This document shows positions 47,624-55,720 of a stretch of DNA of 64,000 nt, piece after piece. Position 1 is the first letter of the stretch, and every line of letters starts with the position of its first letter. Under the pieces are notes generated by a model that worked only from the letters and a program-made list of their open reading frames with translations, ran no database searches and was not told where the DNA came from. Source of the DNA: Comamonas denitrificans (GTDB lineage: Bacteria; Pseudomonadota; Gammaproteobacteria; Burkholderiales; Burkholderiaceae_C); the NCBI RefSeq assembly GCF_017368815.1, contig NZ_JAFNME010000001.1:124001-188000 (forward strand), in the 5' to 3' direction. Made by a program: the position numbers and the translations under genes.

Positions 47624-48022
47624 ATGGAAACAGTACTGACCATCGGCAAGCTGGCTGACGCTGCCGGTGTGAATATCGAGACGATTCGCTACTACCAGAG
47701 GCGCGGCCTGCTGGATGAGCCGCCCAAGCCACTCGGTGGGCATCGGCGCTATGCGCCTGAGCAGGCCAAGCGTGTGCGATTCATCAAGCGGGCACAGGCG
47801 CTCGGCTTCACGCTCGATGAGGTGGCCGCACTGCTGACCTTGGATGTGGCGCGCGCCTGCGGCGAGACTCAGGCGCTGGCCGGACGCAAGCTGGGTCTGA
47901 TCGAGCAGAAGATTGCTGACCTCGCGGCCATGCAGCGGGTGCTGGGGGAACTGGTACAGCAGTGCGACGTGAGGGACGGCCATACGACTTGTCCGATCAT
48001 CGACGTGCTGGCCAAGGATTGA
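47624..48022 (+). CDS. merR: Hg(II)-responsive regulator MerR
   Basis: 132 aa. HTH: LTIGKLADAAGVNIETIRYYQRRGL. The three Hg(II) ligands are in place: Cys in ARACGETQA, and the pair in QQCDVRDGHTTCPII. MerR represses without mercury and untwists the mer promoter with it. It is divergent from merT. An in-frame GTG three bases earlier is possible; the ATG at 47624 follows AGGGGAG. Confidence 0.94.
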   Translation: METVLTIGKLADAAGVNIETIRYYQRRGLLDEPPKPLGGHRRYAPEQAKRVRFIKRAQALGFTLDEVAALLTLDVARACGETQALAGRKLGLIEQKIADLAAMQRVLGELVQQCDVRDGHTTCPIIDVLAKD

Positions 48023-48091
48023 GCGGGCAGTTGAGGACATGCACGGCCGCTGCAAACCGCTTACCGTGCTTTATTTTCCGAATTCTGAGAC

Positions 48092-48307
48092 GACCCCGAA
48101 CAGGCGGGGCTGGACATTCAACGGGCGCGGGCGGACATCGCAGCCCCTGCATTGGACGCCGTGGTGCTGCAGGACGTGCGAGACCTGACCGACCTCAAGG
48201 TCGAAAAGACCCCGACCTTCTTTGTCAACGGGCGCCCGCTACCCAGCTTTGGCCACAAACAGCTGGCCGACCTTGTGGCGCAAGAGGTCTCCAAAACCAA
48301 GAAATGA
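48092..48307 (+). pseudogene. C-terminal fragment of a DsbA-family (thioredoxin-like) protein
   Basis: About 71 codons, opening after an in-frame stop. LTDLKVEKTPTFFVNGRPLP is the cis-Pro region of DsbA-like thiol oxidoreductases, and FGHKQLADLVAQEV the last helix. The Cys-x-x-Cys part is missing. DsbA-like genes are often carried with metal-resistance clusters. The rest of 48023-48370 holds no other gene. Confidence 0.7.
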
Positions 48308-48370
48308 AAGCGGGACATTCAGTAAGCGCTCCGCAAGCCCACCGTGGACTTGGCGCGCACTGACGAACGC

Positions 48371-50893
48371 TCAGTGGGAATGCGCATGCTCCTTGGTTTC
48401 TGAGCGGATTGGCTTGGCGGCTGGCTCCACCCGTGTACCGCGAAGCAGACGCAGCCCGTTGGCCACCACCAGCAAGCTCGCTCCCATGTCCGCGAAGACC
48501 GCCATCCACATGGTGGCCGTGCCAACGACCGCCATCACCAGGAAGACGCTCTTGATGCCCAGTGCCAGGGTGATGTTCTGCCAGAGAATGGCGTGGGTGC
48601 GCTTGGATAGACGCACTGTCTCGGCGACGCGCTGCAGGTCATCGTTCATGATGACTACATCGGCCGCTTCCATGGCCGTGTCGGTTCCCGCTGCACCCAT
48701 GGCAAAGCCAATGTCGGCCTGCGCCAGCGCCGGCGCATCGTTGATGCCGTCGCCGGTCATTCCGGTAGCGCCATAGCGCTCTTGCATTGCCTTGATGGCG
48801 TCGAGTTTGGCTTCGGGCAGCAGATCGCCACGGGCGTCATCAATGCCGGCCTGGGCAGCGATGGCCTTTGCGGTGGCCGCGTTGTCACCCGTCAGCATCA
48901 CCGGCGTCACTCCCAGCGCCTTGAGGTCGACGATGGCCTGTTTCGACGTCTCGCGAATGGTGTCCGCTACCGCAAACAGCGCCAGGACGCGCGATTCGTC
49001 CGCCAGGAGGGTGACCGTGCGGCCTTGTTTTTCTTGGATGGCCAGCTCCGCCTCCAACTCCGGACCGCACAGTCCTTGCTCATGGATCAGACGGTGATTG
49101 CCCAGCGTCAACCGCACACCATTGACCATGCCTTCGACACCGCGCCCAGGCAAGGCCTTGAAGCTTTCCGCTTCTGGGCCCTTTACGTCCAAGCCCTGGA
49201 CGATCGCCTTTGAAACCGGGTGATCGGAGCGAGCCGCCAGGCTGGCAGCCATTTGCTGGACTGCTGCCTCCTCACCGGCACCCCACACCTGCCACTTCAC
49301 CAGCTTGGGTTTGCCTTCGGTGATGGTGCCGGTCTTGTCCAGCGCCACCGCCTTCAGAAGCCGGGCATCTTCCAAATAGGTTCCGCCCTTGATCAGGATC
49401 CCGCGGCGCGCTCCTGCAGCCAATCCGCTGACCACCGTGACCGGCGTGGAAATGACCAGAGCGCACGGGCAGGCGATAACCAGCAGAACCAGGGCCTTAT
49501 AGAGTGCCTCCAGCCAGGTAAGGTCCATCAGGAAAGGAGTGAGCACCGCCACCGCCACGGCAATGGCAAAGACTGCCGGGGTGTAGATGGCTGCGAACCG
49601 GTCCACAAAGCGCTGCGTCGGAGCGCGCGTTCCTTGCGCTTGTTCGACGGCTTGGATGATTCTGGCCAAGGTGGTATTGCTCGACAAGGCCGTAACCTCG
49701 AACTCCAGTTCACCGGTCTCGTTGATCGTACCGGCGAACACTTGGTCGCCAGGTGCCTTGTCCACGGGGATGCTCTCTCCCGTGACGGGGGCCTGGTTTA
49801 TGGCCCCGTTGCCTTTGGTCACCTTACCGTCCAGCGGCACACGTTCGCCTGGTTTGATGCGCACGGTCGCGCCAATGGCCACCGAGGCGACCGGCGTGAC
49901 GGTCCATGCGCCGTCAGGGCCGAGCACCAGCGCTTCTTCCGGCGCCAGTTCCAGCAAACCCTTGATGGCGTTTCGGGCCCGGTCCACAGCCTTGGCTTCG
50001 ATCAGCTCGGCAATGGCGTACAGGGCCATCACCATGGCGGCCTCTGGCCACTGGCCAATGAGGAATGCGCCAGTGACGGCCACCGACATCAGGGCATTGA
50101 TGTTGAGCTTGCCGCGCAGCAGCGCTGCAACGCCCTTCTTGTAGGTGTCGATACCTGCCAGCCAGATAGCCAGCGCGGCAATGGCCATGCCTGCCACCTT
50201 CCAGGCCATTTGATCGGGTGCGAAGAAGGAGAGCACCTCCGCTCCCGTGGCGAATACAAGCGCGGCAACCAGGCGGGAAATGCCACCGGCAAACCCGTGT
50301 TGATGGTCATCGCCTTCGGCATGTCCCGCTGCCTGTCCTTCTTCGGATCGCGCAGCTGCAGCCACGGGCTGCGGATCGAAGCCCGCTTTGCGGATCGCCT
50401 CCAGGGCCAAGGGATACGCACTTTCTTGCGCATCGATCTTCAGCGTGCGCGCACCAAGCTGAAATCCCAAAGAGCGGATACCTTCCAGTGGCTCCAGCGC
50501 CCGGCGGATTTCCGCCTCCTCGGCGCTGCAGTCCATGGTCGCGATTTTGAAAAGCTTGCCCTGGCTGATTTGGGGGGCTGATGCCGTGGCCACGGGCTGC
50601 GGATCGAACCCCGCTTTGCGGATCGCCTCCAGGGCCAAGGGATACGCACTTTCTTGCGCATCGATCTTCAGCGTGCGCGCACCAAGCTGAAATCCCAAAG
50701 AGCGGATACCTTCCAGTGGCTCCAGCGCCCGGCGGATTTCCGCCTCCTCGGCGCTGCAGTCCATGGTCGCGATTTTGAAAAGCCTGGCCTGGCCAGAGAC
50801 GCTGGCGGTGACATTGCCAGGCGTGGCAGGACTTGAACGACCTGCGGAACAGCAGGAGTCAACGCTTGTGGAGGTGCTGGTTTCTGGTTTCAT
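48371..50893 (-). CDS. cadA: Cd/Zn/Pb P1B-type ATPase with duplicated HMA domain
   Basis: 840 aa. Two nearly identical 65-residue heavy-metal-associated domains lie in tandem (about 37-101 and 113-177), each with KIATMDCSAEEAEIRRALEP. A His/Gly-rich linker (HAEGDDHQHG) leads to the ATPase core: TGESIPVDK, IACPCALVISTPVTV, DKTGTITEGK, HPVSKAI and TGDGINDAPALAQAD. The C terminus is His-rich (KEHAHSH). It exports Cd(II), Zn(II) or Pb(II) to the periplasm. It is divergent from cadR and shares its operator. The duplication is an exact 228-bp period in the DNA. Confidence 0.93.
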   Translation of the reverse strand: MKPETSTSTSVDSCCSAGRSSPATPGNVTASVSGQARLFKIATMDCSAEEAEIRRALEPLEGIRSLGFQLGARTLKIDAQESAYPLALEAIRKAGFDPQPVATASAPQISQGKLFKIATMDCSAEEAEIRRALEPLEGIRSLGFQLGARTLKIDAQESAYPLALEAIRKAGFDPQPVAAAARSEEGQAAGHAEGDDHQHGFAGGISRLVAALVFATGAEVLSFFAPDQMAWKVAGMAIAALAIWLAGIDTYKKGVAALLRGKLNINALMSVAVTGAFLIGQWPEAAMVMALYAIAELIEAKAVDRARNAIKGLLELAPEEALVLGPDGAWTVTPVASVAIGATVRIKPGERVPLDGKVTKGNGAINQAPVTGESIPVDKAPGDQVFAGTINETGELEFEVTALSSNTTLARIIQAVEQAQGTRAPTQRFVDRFAAIYTPAVFAIAVAVAVLTPFLMDLTWLEALYKALVLLVIACPCALVISTPVTVVSGLAAGARRGILIKGGTYLEDARLLKAVALDKTGTITEGKPKLVKWQVWGAGEEAAVQQMAASLAARSDHPVSKAIVQGLDVKGPEAESFKALPGRGVEGMVNGVRLTLGNHRLIHEQGLCGPELEAELAIQEKQGRTVTLLADESRVLALFAVADTIRETSKQAIVDLKALGVTPVMLTGDNAATAKAIAAQAGIDDARGDLLPEAKLDAIKAMQERYGATGMTGDGINDAPALAQADIGFAMGAAGTDTAMEAADVVIMNDDLQRVAETVRLSKRTHAILWQNITLALGIKSVFLVMAVVGTATMWMAVFADMGASLLVVANGLRLLRGTRVEPAAKPIRSETKEHAHSH
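50361..50783. repeat. Tandem 228-bp duplication of the HMA domain in cadA
   Basis: 50361-50555 and 50589-50783 are 195-bp copies that differ at one base by eye (G versus C in GAAGCCC / GAACCCC). The period is 228 bp, exactly 76 codons, so the frame is kept. The near-identity in DNA shows that the duplication is recent. Confidence 0.93.
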
Positions 50894-50905
50894 GGCCTAA
50901 TTGGA

Positions 50906-50931
50906 AACCCTATAGTGACTTTAAAGTCAAG
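50906..50931. promoter_or_regulatory. cadR-cadA divergent operator
   Basis: Between cadA and cadR lies ACCCTATAGTGACTTTAAAG followed by TCAA. It includes the palindrome GACTTTAAAGTC (50917-50928) and, on the minus strand, TTGACT (50925-50930) as a -35 element. The ACCCTATAGT half matches MerR-family cadmium/lead operators. CadR should bind here and control both genes. Confidence 0.7.
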
Positions 50932-50992
50932 TGGTAGCACAGAAATGCATCGTGCGGCGTTCTACAGCAAGCTCATTTTTGAAAGCGGAGCA

Positions 50993-51490
50993 ATGAAAAT
51001 TGGCGAACTGGCCAAGGCCACCGGCACGCAGACAGAAACCATCCGCTACTACGAGCGGGTGCAACTGCTGCCGACAGCAAAGCGCACGGAAAGCAACTAC
51101 AGGGTGTACGACGGTAGCCACGTCGAGCGTCTGGCCTTCATCCGGCACTGTCGCAGCCTGGACATGACACTCGATGAGATCCGCGTGCTGCTGCATTTCA
51201 AAGACGCGCCCGGTGAGAACTGCGGCGCGGTGGACGCGCTGCTGCAGGCACATATCGGGCACGTGGTTGACCGTATTCGAGAACTTCAGGCGCTGGAAGC
51301 AGAGTTGCGCAGTTTGCAGCGGCAGTGTTCATCTGGTCATTTGGCCGGGGACTGCGGCATCTTGGGCGGTCTGGTAATTGCCGCGCGTCAACACAACCAC
51401 ATCCCACCAACCCCACCCATCGAGTCGCATCTGCCTGGAGTGCATCGCGAAATCGGTACCGGTACCAAACAGCGCGGCGTCAAGCACTGA
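50993..51490 (+). CDS. cadR: Cd(II)/Pb(II)-responsive MerR-family regulator
   Basis: 165 aa from the ATG at 50993 with GCGGAG upstream. HTH: MKIGELAKATGTQTETIRYY. Metal-site residues match the CadR/PbrR group: Cys in GENCGAVDALL, and CSSGHLAGDCGI near the end. The His-rich tail (ARQHNHIPP) is longer than in many relatives and continues for about 30 residues of uncertain origin (IESHLPGVHREIG). The gene is divergent from cadA and most likely its regulator. Confidence 0.88.
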   Translation: MKIGELAKATGTQTETIRYYERVQLLPTAKRTESNYRVYDGSHVERLAFIRHCRSLDMTLDEIRVLLHFKDAPGENCGAVDALLQAHIGHVVDRIRELQALEAELRSLQRQCSSGHLAGDCGILGGLVIAARQHNHIPPTPPIESHLPGVHREIGTGTKQRGVKH

Positions 51491-51596
51491 CTTACCAACC
51501 CTACCTTGACGCGCGCCGGCCGCCCGAGGGTGATGCACAGTCCGATTTTTTCGTGCCGCTGCTGTACGACGTGGCGACCAAAGATATCCAATGATG
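51485..51596 (+). pseudogene. Short fragment resembling a plasmid replication initiator
   Basis: In a frame different from cadR, about 35 codons read LTYQPYLDARRPPEGDAQSD and then FFVPLLYDVATKDIQ before a TGA. The FFVPxLYDVxTKD pattern is one I recall from plasmid replication initiator proteins of beta-proteobacteria. Too short for a firm call. Confidence 0.3.
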
Positions 51597-51641
51597 CCCC
51601 TCCCTGCTTGACAGCAACCCTCAGGCGCGGCGCGTGACCCC

Positions 51642-51974
51642 TTAGTTCCGGGTCAACGGGTTTTGCGCGACATACACGTTGAGCGACTTGCCCGTGAATC
51701 CGGCTGGCGCGATCTTTGCCAGGTCCACGGGCCGGCGATCGAGCCCGTTGAACGTCCACGAGAACTCCTTGCCTTCGCTGCGGAACGTGACCGTATCACC
51801 GTAGGCAACGTTCAGGTGCCGGGCGGTTGAGACATCCACGACTCGGGCTTTGGCGGCCTGCTGAGCGGGTTGACCGTAGAACGATTGACCGTTGGCAAAC
51901 GTGTCAGCTGCCATGGCAGACGCAGAGGCCATGCCGAAAATAATGGCCACCTGGATGAGGCGAGTCGAACGCAT
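51642..51974 (-). CDS. czcE: CzcE-family periplasmic metal-binding protein
   Basis: 110 aa. The signal peptide (MRSTRLIQVAIIFGMASASA) precedes a beta-rich mature part with VVDVSTARHLNVAYGDTVTF and EFSWTFNGLD, matching CzcE from metal-resistant Cupriavidus, a periplasmic copper-binding protein. The ATG at 51974 follows GAAGGAACT. A GATGAC-N6-GTCATC operator sits about 110 bases upstream and is shared with the DUF4148 genes, suggesting control by the nearby two-component system. Confidence 0.85.
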   Translation of the reverse strand: MRSTRLIQVAIIFGMASASAMAADTFANGQSFYGQPAQQAAKARVVDVSTARHLNVAYGDTVTFRSEGKEFSWTFNGLDRRPVDLAKIAPAGFTGKSLNVYVAQNPLTRN

Positions 51975-52082
51975 GTAGAGTTCCTTCTTAATGATGACCG
52001 CGCCGCCGATGTCGGCGCAGTGACGCCTTGGGGCGACATGAAGGACTCTAGCGATCCGTAACCAACAGATAGCGATCATCTG

Positions 52083-52100
52083 GATGACAAATTTGTCATC
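52083..52100. promoter_or_regulatory. 18-bp palindromic operator upstream of czcE
   Basis: GATGACAAATTTGTCATC is a perfect palindrome centred about 117 bases before the czcE start. The same motif recurs at 53353-53370 and 55597-55614. It is a candidate binding site for the CzcR/CopR-type response regulator. The rest of 51975-52309 holds no gene. Confidence 0.75.
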
Positions 52101-52315
52101 TGCAGCAGCGCGCAAGGTGCGTGTTTGTGCAGACCCAATGGGCTGAACTTCGCGGGCAGCTGGCTGCCTCATCGTCGGGCTATACGCATGTCTCGGTCAC
52201 TGTAAAACCTGTGAACTTGACTCTGCACCCGCTACAGGGTTTTCAATAGCATCGGATCACAAGAAGGAAGAGGCGCAGGGAACGCGCGCACCGACTCAAG
52301 GCTTTGTCGATCGAC

Positions 52316-52826
52316 GTGGGTGGCCGTGGAGATGACGCACCTGCCCATTGAGCGGCAGGCGCGCGTGATTGGGGCCGCCTGGCTGGACCAGCAGTTGATC
52401 GGCGCCGGTAAAGAGCTGAGCTAACTAGGGTTTGGCAGCGCGGCCAAGGAAGTACTACAGAAACGCGCCGACTTCCTGGCCGACTAGGGTCTGACCGAGC
52501 GGCGCGGGCAGCGCATCATCCTGACGCGCAATCTTCCGGCGACGCTGCGCAACCGCGAGCTGTCGCATGCCGCGAAGACATTGCCGCTGAAACCGGGCTG
52601 GAGCATCGGCCCCTCCCCGATAGGGAGCGCGTAGCGGGCATCTACCGGCGAAGCGTGATGCTCGCCAGCGGGCGCTACGCCATGCTCAATGACGGCCTGG
52701 GATTTTGCCTGGTGCCGTGGAAGCCGGTAATCGAGCAGCAGTTGGGAAAGCAGGTTGCCGCGACGGTGCGCGGCAGTGGGGTGGCATGGGAAATTGGGCG
52801 GCGGCCTGGGCTTTCCCGAGGTTAGT
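52316..52826 (+). pseudogene. Decayed DUF3363-type conjugative relaxase (C-terminal part)
   Basis: Relaxase sequence can be read through two in-frame stops (TAA at 52422, TAG at 52485) and one frame shift near 52585. Readable segments are VAVEMTHLPIERQARVIGAA, KEVLQKRADFLAD, RRGQRIILTRN, RERVAGIYRRSVMLASGRYA and GLGFCLVPWKPVIEQQLGK. This pattern belongs to the C-terminal half of TraI-like relaxases with a DUF3363 domain. The gene is dead and indicates a conjugative plasmid ancestry for this part of the island. Confidence 0.75.
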
Positions 52827-52893
52827 CAGGCCGACGCCAGAGATCTCAAAGGCTGGGTTCAGCATAATCCGCTGGAACCGCAACTGGGGGCGA

Positions 52894-53241
52894 TCAACCC
52901 GGATAGTAGAGACGCTGACGCGCGTCGCGTTCGGCAGGTGACTCGTTCAGCATTTCGTTGATCACTTCCTGACGAGTTTTCCCTGGGCCCACATTAGGCA
53001 CAGGCATTGGGTAGTTGCTCTCGCCATAAGACAGGAGTCCTTGCTGCATGGCAGCCTTGGTTTCCGCGATAACCTGCTCTCGCGTCTTATCGCTCTTCCA
53101 GTGTTCCGGGTGAACGATGATGCCCTTTTCATTGTTGGCAGGATGCTCGTATGCTGCCGAAGCCATCCCCGGTAGACCCAGGGTGACCACTGCGGCCACT
53201 GCTGCAATCATGGAAGAAGGGGAGAGACGACGTTGAGTCAT
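52894..53241 (-). CDS. DUF4148-like periplasmic protein
   Basis: 115 aa. The signal peptide MTQRRLSPSSMIAAVAAVV ends near ASA; the mature part has HPANNEKGIIVHPEHWKSDK, TREQVIAETKAAMQQGLLSY and GKTRQEVINEML. These resemble the DUF4148 repeat (TRAQVxAEL). A second protein of the type lies at 55721. Both flank the two-component genes, and both are preceded by the GATGAC-N6-GTCATC box. Proteins of this kind are often induced by metals, but no molecular role is known. Confidence 0.75.
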   Translation of the reverse strand: MTQRRLSPSSMIAAVAAVVTLGLPGMASAAYEHPANNEKGIIVHPEHWKSDKTREQVIAETKAAMQQGLLSYGESNYPMPVPNVGPGKTRQEVINEMLNESPAERDARQRLYYPG

Positions 53242-53352
53242 GGCTAAGGTCCTTGTAGAAGTCAATAAAACTTGCATCTCCCATGCCTTTGCTAGGCGAT
53301 GATGAGATGTGTTCATCGTAGAAACCCTGACCCAACAGAACGCGGACAGCAC

Positions 53353-53370
53353 GATGACTTTTCTGTCATC
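53353..53370. promoter_or_regulatory. Palindromic operator upstream of the first DUF4148 gene
   Basis: GATGACTTTTCTGTCATC has perfect 6-bp arms GATGAC/GTCATC. Its centre lies 120 bases before the ATG at 53241. No other feature was found in 53242-53542, which is otherwise non-coding. Confidence 0.7.
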
Positions 53371-53542
53371 TTTTGCTGTTTTTGACCTTATCGCGGTGAC
53401 AAGGTCCTACCATGAAGACATGGGAAAATATCCTGCATGGGAGTAAGTGCGATGGAGTCGCTTCGGTCAATTGCAGAAAATCCAACCCGAAAACACGAAC
53501 GCATCATGGATGCGTAAGTAGGATCACCGGCAACAGAGCCCC

Positions 53543-54880
53543 TTACAGAGCGCGGATTTTCATCCCGACAATCGTCACCCCGTTTTCTGACCATGCAACC
53601 GGCTCACCCTGGTGCATGCGAGCGATCGCGCCAACGATGGCCAAGCCGAGGCCATGGTTGCTTTGCCCATGGCTGCGAGCAGGATCGCCGCGGAAGAATC
53701 GATCAAACAGGTGCGGAAGTATTTCTGGATCGATGGTATCTCCGCAGTTAGTGACGCTGAGCAACACGCGGCCTCCATCAGAGGGCTTGAAGGTGACTTG
53801 GACGATCGAACCATTTTTTGCGTATCGGGTGGCGTTGCCCAGCAGGTTGGACAGTGCTCGGCGCAACAGCGGCACGTCAAAGGCGCCATGGGCATCGCCC
53901 ACCACCTTGGCGGTGAGGTCGGCCTCGGCCAGCGCCGCCTCGTGGTAGTCCAACACGTCTGCAGCCATCGATGCAAGGCTCGCAACGGGAACGCGGCGTG
54001 CGCCCACGCCCCGATCCGCCTGGGACAGGAACAGCATGTCGTTGACAATGCCGGTCAGGCGATGTAGTTCCTCCAGGTTGGAGGCTAGGACCTCTCGCAT
54101 GTCCGCCTGTTCAGGGCGCCTTAGCGCCAGCTCATTGTTGGCAATGAGCGTGGCCAGTGGCGTGCACAACTCGTGCGCTACGTCGGCATTGAAGCCCTCC
54201 ATCTGTGAGTAGGCCTTTTCGATGCGTTCCAGGAGCGCATTGAACTGGTCGATTAGGGGCACGAGTTCAAGGGGTTGTTCTGCGCCGTCGAGCCGGTGGT
54301 GCAGGTTGTCCGCCGACAACGCACGCGTCTGGCTGACCAGTCTTCGAACGGGCGCCAGGCCCAGGTTGACCAGGGAGAAGCCACCCAGCGAAACCACGAT
54401 GGCCCCTCCGATGGCTGCCACCAGCAAGGTAAGTGCAAGCCGGTGCAGCAGCTGGTTGTCCGTTTGGATGTCCAACGATAACCGGACGCGCAAAACCTTG
54501 GAGGGGGGCTGGCCCGCAGTCTGTGCAACCTCGAACTGCCGTTGACGCCACACCGTCTTCGCATTCTGGTTGCGGGCATGGGCATAGAGGACAAACCCAT
54601 CGGCCTGCGCTAATTCGAGCGACAGATCTCCGTGTCCCACCAGGAAATCGTCGAGCTTGTGAGCGAGATCTTCCGAATTCTTGTGCTCTTTACTATCCGC
54701 CAGTAGATGCCGAATGACGTTTTCCTTTTGCGCCAACGTGTCCTCTTGGCGATCACGAAAGTTGAACTCGGTCACCAGATACACGGCCAGGCAGACCAAG
54801 CCCAAGCCTGCAAAGCTTTGCAACGCCAACCACCACGACAGCCTCTGGCGCAGTGAGCGATGTTGGATCAGTGCATTCAT
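53543..54880 (-). CDS. Heavy-metal sensor histidine kinase (CzcS/CopS type)
   Basis: 445 aa. The first helix (RLSWWLALQSFAGLGLVCLAVYLV) and the second (LALTLLVAAIGGAIVVSLGG, about 148-168) flank a short periplasmic sensor. HAMP follows (LAPVRRLVSQTRALSADNLHHR), then the dimerisation segment with His236 in NADVAHELCTPLATL, N-box NLLGNATRYA and G-box HGLGLAIVGAI. The H-box reads HELCTPL where HELRTPL is usual; the effect is uncertain. It overlaps the response-regulator stop by four bases (ATGA). Probable role: sensing periplasmic Zn, Cd, Co or Cu and phosphorylating the adjacent regulator. Confidence 0.9.
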   Translation of the reverse strand: MNALIQHRSLRQRLSWWLALQSFAGLGLVCLAVYLVTEFNFRDRQEDTLAQKENVIRHLLADSKEHKNSEDLAHKLDDFLVGHGDLSLELAQADGFVLYAHARNQNAKTVWRQRQFEVAQTAGQPPSKVLRVRLSLDIQTDNQLLHRLALTLLVAAIGGAIVVSLGGFSLVNLGLAPVRRLVSQTRALSADNLHHRLDGAEQPLELVPLIDQFNALLERIEKAYSQMEGFNADVAHELCTPLATLIANNELALRRPEQADMREVLASNLEELHRLTGIVNDMLFLSQADRGVGARRVPVASLASMAADVLDYHEAALAEADLTAKVVGDAHGAFDVPLLRRALSNLLGNATRYAKNGSIVQVTFKPSDGGRVLLSVTNCGDTIDPEILPHLFDRFFRGDPARSHGQSNHGLGLAIVGAIARMHQGEPVAWSENGVTIVGMKIRAL

Positions 54881-55563
54881 TCGTTGCGCTCTTCCATGAT
54901 GTAACCCATACCCCGAACGGTGTGCAGCAGTGCCTTCTCGAAGGGCGCGTCGATCTTGTTGCGCAAGCGCCGGATGGCGACCTCCACCACGTTGGTGTTG
55001 CTGTCGAAATTCATGTCCCACACCTGCTCGGCAATCTCGGTGCGCGACAGTACCTCGCCGTTTCTTCGCAGGAACAGCGTCAGAAGCTGGAACTCCTTGG
55101 CGGTCAGCTCCAACTTCTGACCGCTGCGGAACGCCTTGCGCCGCACCAAGTCCACGTCGAGATCGGCAAGGCGCAGTTGCGTGGGCTCTGCCGCATCCCG
55201 TGTGCCATGCGTGCGCCTCAGGAGCACCTGGATGCGTGCGTTCAGTTCGGAAAACGCGAAGGGCTTAACCAGATAGTCGTCAGCACCTGTCTGCAGTCCC
55301 AGCACCCGGTCCTCGACGCTCACCCTCGCTGTCAACATCAAAACGGGTGTCTGCCTGGATTTGCGAAAAGCGGTGAGGAGGCTGAAACCGTCGATCCCTG
55401 GGAGCATCGCGTCCAGCACCAGCAGGTCGTACCCGCCTTCGAGGGCCATGTGTAGCCCATCCACGCCGTTGTGGGCCATGTCTACCACGTAGCCGACCTC
55501 TCCTAGTCCCTTGCGCAGGTACTCGGCAAGCTTGACTTCGTCTTCAATGAGCAAAATTTTCAT
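54877..55563 (-). CDS. OmpR-family response regulator (CzcR/CopR type)
   Basis: 228 aa. The receiver domain has acidic pocket IEDE (6-9), Asp51 in LLVLDAMLPG, and Lys100 in LVKPFAF. The winged-helix DNA-binding domain follows: LELTAKEFQLLTLFLRRNGE, RTEIAEQVWDMNFDSNTNVV, VHIRRLR-like EVAIRRLRNKID. It is translated with the kinase. A GATGAC-type palindrome lies 34 bases upstream of its start (55597-55614), suggesting autoregulation and control of the divergent DUF4148-czc genes. Confidence 0.93.
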   Translation of the reverse strand: MKILLIEDEVKLAEYLRKGLGEVGYVVDMAHNGVDGLHMALEGGYDLLVLDAMLPGIDGFSLLTAFRKSRQTPVLMLTARVSVEDRVLGLQTGADDYLVKPFAFSELNARIQVLLRRTHGTRDAAEPTQLRLADLDVDLVRRKAFRSGQKLELTAKEFQLLTLFLRRNGEVLSRTEIAEQVWDMNFDSNTNVVEVAIRRLRNKIDAPFEKALLHTVRGMGYIMEERNE

Positions 55564-55596
55564 GACGCCATTTTCGAAGCATGCGGGGTATTCAAA

Positions 55597-55614
55597 TATT
55601 ACGAATTTGTCATC
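55597..55614. promoter_or_regulatory. Operator between the response regulator and the czc-side DUF4148 gene
   Basis: TATTACGAATTTGTCATC matches GATGACAAATTTGTCATC at 15 of 18 positions, with the right arm intact. Its centre is 115 bases before the DUF4148 ATG at 55721, near the 117 and 120 seen at the other two sites. It lies in the divergent intergenic region and could control both directions. Confidence 0.65.
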
Positions 55615-55720
55615 TGGCTGTTGGTGTCTTGTCGCGGTTCGCTTTCTAAAGTTCATCTCGTGTCGCAAGGCATCGCCTAGGCAAATCGCCAAGGGCTTAC
55701 CTGAACCCAGAGAAAAAACC

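Noticed and set aside
53412-54067. Plus-strand open frames opposite the histidine kinase
   Set aside because: These are antisense shadows of a well-supported kinase gene with all conserved boxes.
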